Shown here piece by piece: positions 53,516-62,493 of a DNA stretch of 64,000 nt. Source of the DNA: Sphingobium sp. AS12 (GTDB lineage Bacteria; Pseudomonadota; Alphaproteobacteria; Sphingomonadales; Sphingomonadaceae); NCBI RefSeq assembly GCF_019097845.1, contig NZ_JAHRGM010000035.1, positions 62,001 to 126,000 of the forward strand, in the 5' to 3' direction. The notes beneath the pieces are model-generated. The model saw only the letters and a program-made list of their open reading frames with translations. It did no database searches and was not told where the DNA came from. Each line of letters begins with the position of its first letter. Positions within the stretch are counted from its first letter, which is position 1. The position numbers and the translations under genes were made by a program.

Positions 53516-54481
53516 TCAGGGTGCCGTCACGATCCCCCAGGGTGCGGCCCCGACTGCGATGGTCGCCACAACCTGCGCGCTGGCCAGGTCGATCACGGAT
53601 ACCGAATCGGACAGCCCGTTGGCGGCATAGGCTTTGGCACCATCGCCGCTGACTGCGACATGCCACACCCGCTTGCCCACCGGCACATAGGCGCGGACGG
53701 TGCGGGTCGCGACATCGACCAGCGCGACATGATCGGCCCGGCCCAGCGCGACGATGGCGGTCCTGCCATCGGGCGTGAAGCGGATGCCGCACGGCAGGAT
53801 GCGGTGCGGCGCGACACCCGGAATCGCAAAACGGATCGTCTCGATCACCGCACGGCTTTTCGTGTCGATAATCTGGACCGTGCCGCCAATTTCCGCCGCG
53901 ACCCATAATTGCGCGCCGTCGGCGGTAAATTCGACATGGCGGGGGCGCTGGTCGGTCGGCGTTTCGGCCACCATGGCGTGCTTGGCGACATCGATCCAGT
54001 TGACGACTCCATCCTCCTCGGATGTCACTGCCACCCATTGTCCGTCCGGGCTTTGCGCCACCCCCTCCGGCTCGCCGCCCACATCGACCTGAAAGGCGAC
54101 GGTGCGGCTGGCCAGGTCAATGGCGGTCAGCGCGGCATCATCCTCATTCGCGACGAACAGGGTCGCGCCGTCGCGCGAGAGGAAGAATTGCTCCGGGTCC
54201 TGCCCCGACGGCAATTCGGCGACCAGCCTGCCCGTGACGCGGTCGATCACCTGCACCGCATGATCAGCGCTGGCGCACAGATAGATGTAGCGGCCATCCT
54301 TCGACAGGGTGATTCCGCGCGGACGACCGCCCACGGCCCATGTCGCCGTCACCTGGCCCGACAGCGTATCGACCACCGACACACTGTCGCCCCGCTCGTT
54401 GGAGACATAGAGGGTTTCCCCCTGCGCCGCGACCGGCAGCGCCAGCCAGACGGCCCAGACGGCGATGCCGATGCGCTTCAT
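53516..54481 (-). CDS. PQQ-dependent catabolism-associated beta-propeller protein
   Basis: 321 residues: signal peptide (GIAVWAVWLALPVAAQG) and seven or so YVTN-type repeats (LYVSNERGDSVSVVDTLSGQ, IYLCASADHAVQVIDRVTGR, LFVANEDDAALTAIDLASRT, QWVAVTSEEDGVVNWIDVAK, LWVAAEIGGTVQIIDTKS). It belongs to a family found next to PQQ alcohol dehydrogenases; exact role is unproven. It is divergent from the cytochrome gene with 142 bases between. Confidence 0.86.
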   Translation of the reverse strand: MKRIGIAVWAVWLALPVAAQGETLYVSNERGDSVSVVDTLSGQVTATWAVGGRPRGITLSKDGRYIYLCASADHAVQVIDRVTGRLVAELPSGQDPEQFFLSRDGATLFVANEDDAALTAIDLASRTVAFQVDVGGEPEGVAQSPDGQWVAVTSEEDGVVNWIDVAKHAMVAETPTDQRPRHVEFTADGAQLWVAAEIGGTVQIIDTKSRAVIETIRFAIPGVAPHRILPCGIRFTPDGRTAIVALGRADHVALVDVATRTVRAYVPVGKRVWHVAVSGDGAKAYAANGLSDSVSVIDLASAQVVATIAVGAAPWGIVTAP

Positions 54482-54623
54482 AAACCCTGATCCTCTCGCC
54501 TCTTTGTCGGCCATCCTATCGGTCGCCGGGCGTGAGCGGGATTGTACCAATGGCCAATGGGCTGCGCGACCGCCTTGTCCGATATTCCGAGCCAACGAGA
54601 ATCCGCTTGAGAGGATGAGGCAT

Positions 54624-55049
54624 ATGAAATTGGGACGGATCGCGCTGCTGGGTGCCATCGCCACTTTGGGCATGACCGGGGCGAGCGCGCTGCTGGCACA
54701 TGGCGATGTCACGCCACAGGCAGTCGACACGACCGCGCTGCCCGAAATCGGCGAGGCCTGGCTCGAAAAAAACCCCTATAGCGGCAATGCCAAGGCGATC
54801 GAGATCGGCCAGTCGGCCTATGGCCAGAATTGCGCGCGCTGCCACGGCCTCGACGCCGAAAGCGGCGGCATCGCGCCAGACCTGCGCTATCTGGAGGCAG
54901 GCGAATCGGGCGACCAATGGTTTGCCGAACGCTATCGCCACGGGTCGAGCCATGACGGCAAGGTCTATATGCCACCCTTTGGCGACGTGCTGGGTCAGAA
55001 GGCGGGCTGGGCGATCCGCGCCTGGCTTGAAACCAAACATGAGGGATAG
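54624..55049 (+). CDS. pedF: Cytochrome c-550 (PedF-like)
   Basis: Periplasmic electron acceptor of the PQQ alcohol dehydrogenase. 141 residues: signal peptide (LLGAIATLGMTGASALLAHG), heme site CARCH at residues 70-74 and the probable axial Met in KVYMPPFGDVLG. The ATG at 54624 follows GAGGATGAGG. It overlaps the start of the binding-protein gene by 11 bases, showing translational coupling. Confidence 0.9.
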   Translation: MKLGRIALLGAIATLGMTGASALLAHGDVTPQAVDTTALPEIGEAWLEKNPYSGNAKAIEIGQSAYGQNCARCHGLDAESGGIAPDLRYLEAGESGDQWFAERYRHGSSHDGKVYMPPFGDVLGQKAGWAIRAWLETKHEG

Positions 55050-55908
55050 GGCGACGCTCAGCCGCCGCGCTCTGATCGGCGGAGCAGGCGCGGCGCTCGC
55101 GCTGGCGGCAGGCCACGGCGGCGCAGCCCCGCTGGCCAAGGTCAAGGCGCTCGGCACATTGCGGGTGGTGGTCTATCAGGACAACCGCCCCTGGTCGTGG
55201 GCGGAAGGCGGCAAGATCGTCGGCCTGGACGCCGATCTGGCACAGGCGATTGCGGCCAAGCTGGGCGTGCGCGCCGATGTGGCGCAACTGGTCGCGGACG
55301 AAAGCGTCGATGACGACCTGCGCAATGGCGTGTGGAAGGGCGGGCTGCTGGGCTTCATGCCTGGCGACCTGATGCTGCATGTCCCCTTCGACCGCAGCTT
55401 CGCGGCCCGCAACGATCAGGTCGCGATCGTCGCGCCCTATTATCGCGAAAGCTTTGCGCTGGCCGGTGTCGGCGGCGCGGTGGCGCTGGAAGGGATGCCG
55501 ACGGAGTGGCGCGGCCACAAGCTCGCCGCCGAACTGGACTCCATCCCCGACTTTTATCTCATCGGCTCGTTCGGCGGCATATTGGCCAAGGACGTCGTCC
55601 ATTATCCGACCGGATCGGCGGCGGTTGCGGCGGTGACGGCTGGGCAGGCGGACGCTGTCCTGGCGAGCCGCGCACAGATCGAACATGGGCTGTACCGCGC
55701 GGGGGCTGGCCGCGTTACCTTGCGCAAGGGACCGCTGCCCGCCTTCACCTCGCCCGGCTGGGACATCGGCATGGCGGTAAAGGAAAATAGCCGCACGCTG
55801 GGCGATGCGGTGGAAGAGATCGTCACCGCCATGGCGGCGAGTGGCGAGATGAAGGCGCTGTTCGCGCGCCACGGCGTCGACTGGACCCCGGCCAACGCTG
55901 CGGGCTGA
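55039..55908 (+). CDS. Quinoprotein-associated periplasmic binding protein
   Basis: 289 residues of the solute-binding (SBP_bac_3-like) type found with PQQ dehydrogenases. Twin-arginine-like start SRRALIGGAGAALALAAG, then GTLRVVVYQDNRPWSWAEG, KIVGLDADLAQAIAAKLGV, and C-terminal SPGWDIGMAVKENSRTLGDAV. ABC membrane and ATPase partners are absent, so it may bind a ligand for sensing or enzyme maturation instead of transport. Starts inside the last 11 bases of the cytochrome gene. Confidence 0.84.
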   Translation: MRDRATLSRRALIGGAGAALALAAGHGGAAPLAKVKALGTLRVVVYQDNRPWSWAEGGKIVGLDADLAQAIAAKLGVRADVAQLVADESVDDDLRNGVWKGGLLGFMPGDLMLHVPFDRSFAARNDQVAIVAPYYRESFALAGVGGAVALEGMPTEWRGHKLAAELDSIPDFYLIGSFGGILAKDVVHYPTGSAAVAAVTAGQADAVLASRAQIEHGLYRAGAGRVTLRKGPLPAFTSPGWDIGMAVKENSRTLGDAVEEIVTAMAASGEMKALFARHGVDWTPANAAG

Positions 55909-56007
55909 GGGTCCGACCTAAGGTTCAATTGTCGCGCTGCCGCAGCGGCATAGTCTGCACATAAACCGGGGGCGTCCAATGCGCCCGAACACACAGGGAG
56001 GATGGTT

Positions 56008-57750
56008 ATGAAGGGACCGATCATGCGGGCGCTGTCGGGCGTCGCGGCGATCACGCTGGCGATGGGGGCCGCGCCGCTGGTTGCACAGGGCGGGCCGACC
56101 GATGCGGATCTGATGAACGACGCCAAATCGACCGGCGATGTGCTGACCTATGGCATGGGACCGCAGGCGCACCGTTTCAGCAGCTTGAATGCCATCAACA
56201 GCGGCAATGTCGCCAAAATGGTGCCAGCCTTCTCCGCCTCGCTGGGCGGCGAAAAGCAGCGCGGACAGGAAGCGCAGCCGATCGTCTATGACGGCACCAT
56301 CTATGTGACCGGCAGCTATTCGCGCCTGTTCGCCTTCGACGCGCGCACGGGCGAGGAAAAATGGCAATATGACGCTCGCCTGCCTGACGGGATCATGCCC
56401 TGCTGCGACGTGGTCAACCGGGGCGCGGCGATCTATGGCGACAAGATCATCTTTGCGACGCTCGACGCCCGGCTGGTGGCGCTCAACCGCAACACGGGCA
56501 AGGTGATCTGGAACAAGCAGATTGCCGACTATAAGGAAGGCTATAGCGCGACCGCCGCACCGCTGATCGTCAACGGCATGGTCATCACCGGCAATTCGGG
56601 CGGCGAATTCGGCGTCGTCGGCGCGGTCGATGCGCGCGATGTCAACACCGGCGAGCTGATCTGGCACCGCCCGGTGATCGAGGGCCATATGGGCACGCTC
56701 AAGGGCAAGGATAACGGAATTACCGGCAAGCTCAACGCGACCTGGCAGGGCGATTTGTGGAAGAGCGGCGGCGGCGCGACCTGGCTGGGCGGCACCTATG
56801 ATCCCGACACCAACCTGCTCTTCTTCGGCACCGGCAACCCGGCCCCCTGGAACAGCCATCTGCGTCCCGGCGACAATCTCTACACCGCCTCCACGCTGGC
56901 GATCGATCCGGCCACCGGCGTCATCAAATGGCATTATCAGACCACGCCGCATGACGGTTGGGACTTCGACGGTGTCAATGAATTCATCCCGTTCGATGCC
57001 ACGATCAACGGCAAGCCGATGAAGCTGGGGGCCAAGGCCGACCGCAACGGCTATTTCTTCGTGCTGGACCGCACCAACGGCAAGTTCATCGGCGCGCATA
57101 AATTCGTGATGCAGACGACCTGGGCCAATGGCTTCAACAAGAATGGCAAGCCCAACTATATCGTCGAAGGTCGCCCGCCAGCACCCGGCGATGCCAAGGG
57201 CAAGCCGGTATTCGCCTCGCCATCCTTCCTAGGCGGCAAGAACTGGATGCCGATGGCCTACAGTCAGGACACCGGCCTCTTCTACATCCCGTCCAACGAC
57301 TGGGGCATGGACATCTGGAACGAACCGATCGCCTACAAGAAGGGCGCGGCCTATCTCGGCGCTGGCTTCACCATCAAGTCGATCGCCGACGATCATATCG
57401 GTGCGTTGCGGGCGATGGACCCCAAGACCGGCAAGATCATGTGGGAATATAAGAACAAAGCACCGCTCTGGGGCGGGGTGCTGACCACTGGCGGCAATCT
57501 GGTATTTACCGGCACACCCGAAGGCTTCCTCAAGGCATTCGACGCCAAGACCGGCCAGGAACTCTGGAAATTCCAGACCGGGTCAGGCGTGGTCGGATCG
57601 CCGGTCACCTGGGAACAGGATGGCGAACAATATGTCGCCGTCATGTCCGGCTGGGGCGGCGCTGTGCCTTTGTGGGGCGGCGAAGTCGCCAAATCATTCA
57701 AGGACATCAATCAGGGCGGCGCGCTCTGGGTGTTCAAGCTGCCGAAATAA
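56008..57750 (+). CDS. PQQ-dependent alcohol dehydrogenase with lanthanide-type Asp pair (XoxF/ExaF/PedH-like)
   Basis: Periplasmic quinoprotein, 580 residues, eight-bladed propeller. Signal peptide ends near residue 26 (AAPLVAQG). The adjacent cysteine pair C132-C133 forms the ring over PQQ. Metal ligands E200 (GNSGGEFG) and N277 (GTGNPAP) are present. The catalytic Asp319 is followed by Asp321 in [11 protein letters not shown]; calcium enzymes have Ala or Ser at the second position, whereas lanthanide enzymes have Asp. The ATG at 56008 is supported by GGGAGG six bases upstream. No PQQ synthesis genes are in the window. Substrate is probably ethanol or another primary alcohol. Confidence 0.92.
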   Translation: MKGPIMRALSGVAAITLAMGAAPLVAQGGPTDADLMNDAKSTGDVLTYGMGPQAHRFSSLNAINSGNVAKMVPAFSASLGGEKQRGQEAQPIVYDGTIYVTGSYSRLFAFDARTGEEKWQYDARLPDGIMPCCDVVNRGAAIYGDKIIFATLDARLVALNRNTGKVIWNKQIADYKEGYSATAAPLIVNGMVITGNSGGEFGVVGAVDARDVNTGELIWHRPVIEGHMGTLKGKDNGITGKLNATWQGDLWKSGGGATWLGGTYDPDTNLLFFGTGNPAPWNSHLRPGDNLYTASTLAIDPATGVIKWHYQTTPHDGWDFDGVNEFIPFDATINGKPMKLGAKADRNGYFFVLDRTNGKFIGAHKFVMQTTWANGFNKNGKPNYIVEGRPPAPGDAKGKPVFASPSFLGGKNWMPMAYSQDTGLFYIPSNDWGMDIWNEPIAYKKGAAYLGAGFTIKSIADDHIGALRAMDPKTGKIMWEYKNKAPLWGGVLTTGGNLVFTGTPEGFLKAFDAKTGQELWKFQTGSGVVGSPVTWEQDGEQYVAVMSGWGGAVPLWGGEVAKSFKDINQGGALWVFKLPK

Positions 57751-57907
57751 GGGAGTTACGGTCATGATTGTCATGGGACGCGGCAGCTATGCAACGCATA
57801 CTCCGGCACCGCCGCCAGCTATATTGCGGCTTGCCACGTCCCATGACTTGGCCGATCATTCGGGCCGGGGGCAGGATATGGGCCAATATATGGGCGGCGA
57901 AGCGATC

Positions 57908-58546
57908 ATGGAGCGGGTGCTGATCGTCGATGATCATCCGCTGGTGCGCGACGGGTTACGCAGCGTGATCGCGATCAGCTTTGACAATATCGAGATATTC
58001 GAGGCTGCCAGCCTTGAAGAAGCTATCAACACACTGGAAAAACAAGATAATTTCGATCTCATCCTGCTCGACCTCCACATACCGGACGTGCGGCGGCTCG
58101 ACGGCCTCAAGCTGCTGCGTGATCGTTTTCCGATCCTGCCGGTGGTGATGGTGTCGGGCGCGTTTGACCGCGCGATCGTGCAGGAGGCGCTGGCCGCAGG
58201 CGCGGCGGGGTTCATCCCCAAATCCTTGAAGCGTAGCGCTATCGTCGATGCCCTGCACCGCGTGGTGTCGGGCGAAATCTACCTGCCCGAAACCATGGGC
58301 GAGGGCGCCGCGCCTTCCGCCGACGAAGATGACATCACCCGCCGGATCGACAGCCTGACGCCGCAGCAGAAAACCGTGCTGGGCCATCTGGTCAACGGTC
58401 GCCTCAACAAGCAGATCGCCCACGACCTCAACGTGTCGATGACCACGATCAAGGCGCATGTGTCGGCGATCCTCCAGAAACTGGGCGTGCTGAGCCGCAC
58501 CCAGGCGGTGATCAAGGCGAACCGGGTGCATTTCCGCGCCGACTGA
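57908..58546 (+). CDS. LuxR-type response regulator
   Basis: 212 residues of REC plus LuxR HTH. REC: acidic pair at 8-9 (VLIVDDHPLV), phospho-acceptor D55 in LILLDLHIPD, conserved Lys in GFIPKSLKRS. HTH: SLTPQQKTVLGHLVNGRLNK, then IAHDLNVSMTTIKAHVSAIL. The frame is open from an ATG at 57764 with a GGGAG site, which would add 48 poorly conserved residues; the ATG at 57908 gives the usual family length. It lies downstream of the dehydrogenase and tail-to-tail with the hybrid kinase, matching Erc/Agm-type regulators of PQQ alcohol oxidation. Confidence 0.88.
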   Translation: MERVLIVDDHPLVRDGLRSVIAISFDNIEIFEAASLEEAINTLEKQDNFDLILLDLHIPDVRRLDGLKLLRDRFPILPVVMVSGAFDRAIVQEALAAGAAGFIPKSLKRSAIVDALHRVVSGEIYLPETMGEGAAPSADEDDITRRIDSLTPQQKTVLGHLVNGRLNKQIAHDLNVSMTTIKAHVSAILQKLGVLSRTQAVIKANRVHFRAD

Positions 58547-58563
58547 CCAGCGCGACAGGCGGT

Positions 58564-60783
58564 CTATTTCAACATTGTCCGCAGCAGCGCGCGCAACTGC
58601 GCAGGCTTCACCGGCTTGCTCAGCAGCGGAATGCCGCACGCGTCGAGCCGGACCTTCAGATCCTTGCCGCGATCGGCCGAAATCATGACCGCGGGCACTG
58701 GCCCGCCAAAATGGGCGCGCAGCCGGTCGATCACATGGTCGCCGGTCTCACCGTCGTTCAGATGATAGTCGATCAGGATGATGTCGGGCTTCGCGTCGTC
58801 GCCGAACAGCGCGGTCGCATCGGCAAAGCCGCCCCCCGCCTGCACCGTACAGCCCCAGCCTGCCAGCAGGGTCGTCATGCCGGTCTGGATCGCCCGTTCA
58901 TTGTCGATCACCAGCACGTTAAGGCCGCGCATGGTGCGATCACGCCCGACTATGTCCGGCTCGCCGTCGGGATCGGCCACCGGCTCGCCCGCTGGCAGGC
59001 TGATCGCAAAGGTCGATCCGCGACCGGGCGCTGAATCGAGCGTAATCGGGTGGCCCAGCATGTCGCTCGCCCGCTTGACGATTGCCAGCCCCAGCCCTTT
59101 GCCGCTGGTGCGGGTGTCGAGCCGCCGAAACTCCTCGAATACCAATGCCTGCTTGTCGAGCGCAATGCCGGGGCCGCTGTCCACCACGCTGATGCGCACG
59201 CCATCGGGTCCGCTTGTGCATTCCACCCGCACCGACCCCTGCTGGGTATAGCGCAGCGCGTTGGACAGGAAATTTTGCAGGATACGCCGCAGAAGCCTGA
59301 TGTCGGAGCGCACCCAGACCGGTTCGCTGGTGATCGCCAGCTCCAGCCCGCCCGCCCGCGCCATCGGCGCAAATTCGACGCGCAGCGTGTCGAGCAGTCG
59401 GTCGAGCCGGAAATCGCCAATCTCCGGCTGGATCGCGCCTGCGTCCAGGCGGCTGATCTCCAGCAGCGCCTCCAGCAGATTCTCGACCGAATCGAGCGCG
59501 GTCGATGTCTGGTTGACCAGCGCGCGGGTCGGCAGCGCCAGCCGCCGGTCGCCCAGCGCCGCAACGAACAGCCGGGCGGCGTTCAAGGGCTGGAGCAGGT
59601 CGTGGCTGGCGGCGGCCAGAAAGCTGGTCTTGGACAGGTTCGCCTTTTCCGCCGCCGTCTTGGCGTCACGCAACTGCGCCTCGATCGCCCGCCGTTCGGC
59701 GATTTCGCTCTCCAGTTCTGCGGTGCGCTCGGCGACCCGGCGCTCCAGCGTCTCGGCTGTTTCCTGCAAACCCGCCTGCGCGCGCACCATGGCGGTGACG
59801 TCGGTAAAGCCGATCACCTGTCCGCCGCGTTCCAGCGCGGTGCTGCGCAGTTCGAAACTGCGTGTCCCCGCATGGACCAGCGCGTGCAGCGGCTCGCCCC
59901 CCGGCCGGTCGCCGCGCCAGTCGAGGCAGCCGCCATCGGCCATGCCCAGCCGGTCGCGGCACCAGCGCACCAGCGCGCCATGGCTACCGCCCTCCTGCGC
60001 CCAGTCGCCGGGTAGATCGAGCAGATGCTGGAGCGCCTCGTTCCACGCCGCGACCCGGCCCTGCGCGTCGAACAGGCACACGCCTTCGGACAGATTATCG
60101 AGCGTCGATTGCAGGATCAGGTTGCGCTCGGCCAGTTCCAGCGCCCGGTTGCGCGCGTCCTGCGCTTTGACCTCGGTAATGTCGGTATAGATGCCGACGA
60201 TGCCGCCTTCGCTGGTGCGCAGTTCGTTGATCTGGACCCAGCGTCCGTCAGCCAGCGCCTGGACATGGCCACCATCGGCGACGCTGTGGCGGGCCAGCCG
60301 GTCGGACACCCAACGGTCGGGGGCGACCAGCGATCCGGGCGTGCGGTGATGCGCGGCGGCCAGGCGCGCCAGTTCGTCAAAGGCCAGCCCTTCGCGGACC
60401 TGATCGGCAATTTCGGGCCAGAAACCCAGATAGGCCTCGTTGAACAGGACCAGCCTGTCCTCCGCATCGAACAGGACGAACCCCTCATTGATCGAATCGA
60501 TCGCGTCGCGCAGCCGGGTCTGCGCCGCGTCGGCGCTGGCATGGGCCTGCGCCAGATCGGCGTTGGCGGTGGCCAGACGACCAAGCGCATCCTCCAGCTC
60601 ACCCGTCCGCTCCCGCACCATCGCTTCCAGCGTAATCGCGGTCTCGAACATCGAAAAGGCGTTGCCGGCCATGTCGCTCGACCGTTCGACCCGGTCGATC
60701 AGCGCGGCATTGATCTTGCGCAGCTTGCGGTTTTCTTCCCGCAACATGTCCAGCTCGCTGTCGGGTTTAGGCGAAACGCTCAT
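58564..60783 (-). CDS. PAS-containing hybrid histidine kinase (ErcS'/NahK-like)
   Basis: 739 residues, no membrane helix. N-terminal coiled coil (about 10-90), two PAS-like domains (about 90-205 and 222-335), a second coiled coil (340-385), HisKA with phospho-acceptor H394 (AASHDLLQPLNAAR), HATPase with N508, DSGPG at 535-539 and GKGLGLAI at 561-568, and a C-terminal REC with D672 (IILIDYHLNDGE). Its start overlaps the FIST gene stop by 4 bases. It probably phosphorylates the nearby LuxR regulator. Confidence 0.93.
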   Translation of the reverse strand: MSVSPKPDSELDMLREENRKLRKINAALIDRVERSSDMAGNAFSMFETAITLEAMVRERTGELEDALGRLATANADLAQAHASADAAQTRLRDAIDSINEGFVLFDAEDRLVLFNEAYLGFWPEIADQVREGLAFDELARLAAAHHRTPGSLVAPDRWVSDRLARHSVADGGHVQALADGRWVQINELRTSEGGIVGIYTDITEVKAQDARNRALELAERNLILQSTLDNLSEGVCLFDAQGRVAAWNEALQHLLDLPGDWAQEGGSHGALVRWCRDRLGMADGGCLDWRGDRPGGEPLHALVHAGTRSFELRSTALERGGQVIGFTDVTAMVRAQAGLQETAETLERRVAERTAELESEIAERRAIEAQLRDAKTAAEKANLSKTSFLAAASHDLLQPLNAARLFVAALGDRRLALPTRALVNQTSTALDSVENLLEALLEISRLDAGAIQPEIGDFRLDRLLDTLRVEFAPMARAGGLELAITSEPVWVRSDIRLLRRILQNFLSNALRYTQQGSVRVECTSGPDGVRISVVDSGPGIALDKQALVFEEFRRLDTRTSGKGLGLAIVKRASDMLGHPITLDSAPGRGSTFAISLPAGEPVADPDGEPDIVGRDRTMRGLNVLVIDNERAIQTGMTTLLAGWGCTVQAGGGFADATALFGDDAKPDIILIDYHLNDGETGDHVIDRLRAHFGGPVPAVMISADRGKDLKVRLDACGIPLLSKPVKPAQLRALLRTMLK

Positions 60784-61937
60784 CGCCCGATCGCTAGCCC
60801 GCTGAAGGTCTGGTTGACGTGCAGCGCATGATATTGCTCACCATAGGTATTAAATCCGATGACGCGATGGCGGCCGTACAGTTCAGACACGGCCCGGCTG
60901 ATCTGCCGCTGTTCGGCGTCGATCCGGTTCAGCACGCAATCGAACGCGATGATCCGGTCCACCGTGCCGACATGGGCGGCGATGTCGGCGAACATCGCCT
61001 CCATCCCTGCGATGCGCTCCACCGGCTCTCCCACGGTCAGCACGATGCCCTCGTCGATCGCGCAGTAGAAGGTCAGGCTGCCGTCCTGGTTCGCGCTCTG
61101 GATCGACCGGACATGATAGTCGCCGCCCGCCCGCACCATCGGCGGATGGGCGGCGTAAAAGGCCAGGCCCAGCGCTTCGCCGGCATGGCCCGCCAGCCGC
61201 AGATATTCCTGCGCGGCGGGTTCGGCGTTGATTTCGGTGACGATACGGTCCTGCGGGATCGCGCCGGTCACCACCATCTTAGCCGCGCCGGGTCGGTAAT
61301 GCTGCCCCTTGAACACATGGAGCGGCCGGGGGGTTGAGAGGATGGCGATCACGGCGGCGCGGTGATGGAATCGGCCACCATGCAAGATCGCGGTTTCGCG
61401 GAAATCCAGCCCGTCACCCGACGATCCGCCGATCAGCGGCACGTCGCCCAGCGCATCCTGGATCGTCATCGTTAGCAATTCCTCGCGATGGGACAGGCCA
61501 TCGACCAGGAACAGCGCGACATGATTGACCCGATCACCCAGATGGCGGCTGTCGCGCTCGGCCACCGCCGCGAGTGACCGGACGGCTTCCCGCGCGGCTG
61601 TGGGATCAAAGGCGTCGATATCATCGAAACAATGGGACACCATATGGAAGCTGGCGGCAGGAAAGCCGATGACGCTCAGACTATCCTCATCATAGCCTGC
61701 CTCGGTCAGTTCGCCCGAACTGGTGCAACCGATGGCGATGACCTGTTCGCCATGGCGGTTGACGGCGCGGGCCAGCGCATCGCGGTCGAAACGGTGCGAG
61801 CAAAAGAGCAGCATCCCGGCGAGCGGCGCATCGCCCAGCGCGCCGGCGACCTGCGCCATCGCGTCGGCCGGATCAGGCATGTGGCTCGACGCAAAGACAA
61901 TATCCGCCGCCTCCATGCTCATCTTGCTCTCTCCCAT
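60780..61937 (-). CDS. FIST-domain sensor protein
   Basis: 385 residues with FIST-N (about 25-215; LLFCSHRFDRDALARAVNR, VIAIGCTSSGELTEAGYDE) and FIST-C (about 220-375; LGLAFYAAHPPMVRAGGDYH, RIIAFDCVLNRIDAEQRQISR, VIGFNTYGEQYHALHVNQT). The family is thought to bind small ligands and pass the signal to a kinase. The 4-base overlap with the hybrid kinase gene argues for one sensory module. Two start codons are possible, MGESKM at 61937 and MSMEAA 15 bases downstream. Confidence 0.9.
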   Translation of the reverse strand: MGESKMSMEAADIVFASSHMPDPADAMAQVAGALGDAPLAGMLLFCSHRFDRDALARAVNRHGEQVIAIGCTSSGELTEAGYDEDSLSVIGFPAASFHMVSHCFDDIDAFDPTAAREAVRSLAAVAERDSRHLGDRVNHVALFLVDGLSHREELLTMTIQDALGDVPLIGGSSGDGLDFRETAILHGGRFHHRAAVIAILSTPRPLHVFKGQHYRPGAAKMVVTGAIPQDRIVTEINAEPAAQEYLRLAGHAGEALGLAFYAAHPPMVRAGGDYHVRSIQSANQDGSLTFYCAIDEGIVLTVGEPVERIAGMEAMFADIAAHVGTVDRIIAFDCVLNRIDAEQRQISRAVSELYGRHRVIGFNTYGEQYHALHVNQTFSGLAIGR

Positions 61938-61986
61938 CGCATCCCCCTTTTTCAGGGGTTATGCACTGTGCTGCGCATTTGTCACG

Positions 61987-62406
61987 TCAGTCGATGGCGT
62001 TGCCCCGCGGCGGATCGCCCGCCGCCTCCAGCAGCGCGTTTTCGCTGTCGGTAAAGATACGGGACCGGACGATGAAGCGCACCCCTTCGGGGCCTTCCAA
62101 CGACATGCCCGCGCCCCGTCCGGGCACCATGTCGATCGTCACCTGCGTATGACGCCAATAGTCGAACTGGGCCGCGCCGATCCATACGGGAACATCGCCC
62201 GCCACATGGCCCAGCAGGACGTCCTGCGCGCCGACCCTGAACTCGCCGCGAGGGAAGCACATCGGCGCGGAACCATCGCAACAGCCGCCCGACTGGTGGA
62301 ACATTAACGGCCCGTGCTTCGCAGCCAATTGCGCCATCAGCGCCAGCGCTGCGTCGGTCGCCAATATACGGGGCGGAAGCGGTGTCGTCACAGCCAGGCC
62401 TTCCAT
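61987..62406 (-). CDS. DUF779 protein linked to aldehyde dehydrogenase
   Basis: 139 residues. The family motif MFHQSGGCCDGSAPMCF holds three cysteines and a His, followed by FRVGAQDVLLG and FDYWRHTQVTIDMVPGRGAGMSLEGPEG (read in sections). DUF779 genes nearly always follow a class of NAD aldehyde dehydrogenase, as here. The cysteine cluster suggests metal or cluster binding. An in-frame start one codon upstream gives one extra Met. Confidence 0.88.
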   Translation of the reverse strand: MEGLAVTTPLPPRILATDAALALMAQLAAKHGPLMFHQSGGCCDGSAPMCFPRGEFRVGAQDVLLGHVAGDVPVWIGAAQFDYWRHTQVTIDMVPGRGAGMSLEGPEGVRFIVRSRIFTDSENALLEAAGDPPRGNAID

Positions 62407-62493
62407 CAAAAAATGGGGCGGACGTCCCCAAAGGACGCCCGCCGGGGACGAAGGCGCTCGAAGGGGAGAGGCAAGCGCCTTCGGTGCGACCCG

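Noticed and set aside
57764..57907. 48-residue N-terminal extension of the LuxR regulator
   Set aside because: The extra residues are low in similarity to any response regulator, and the REC domain begins normally at 57908; the good ribosome site at 57751 keeps this open.
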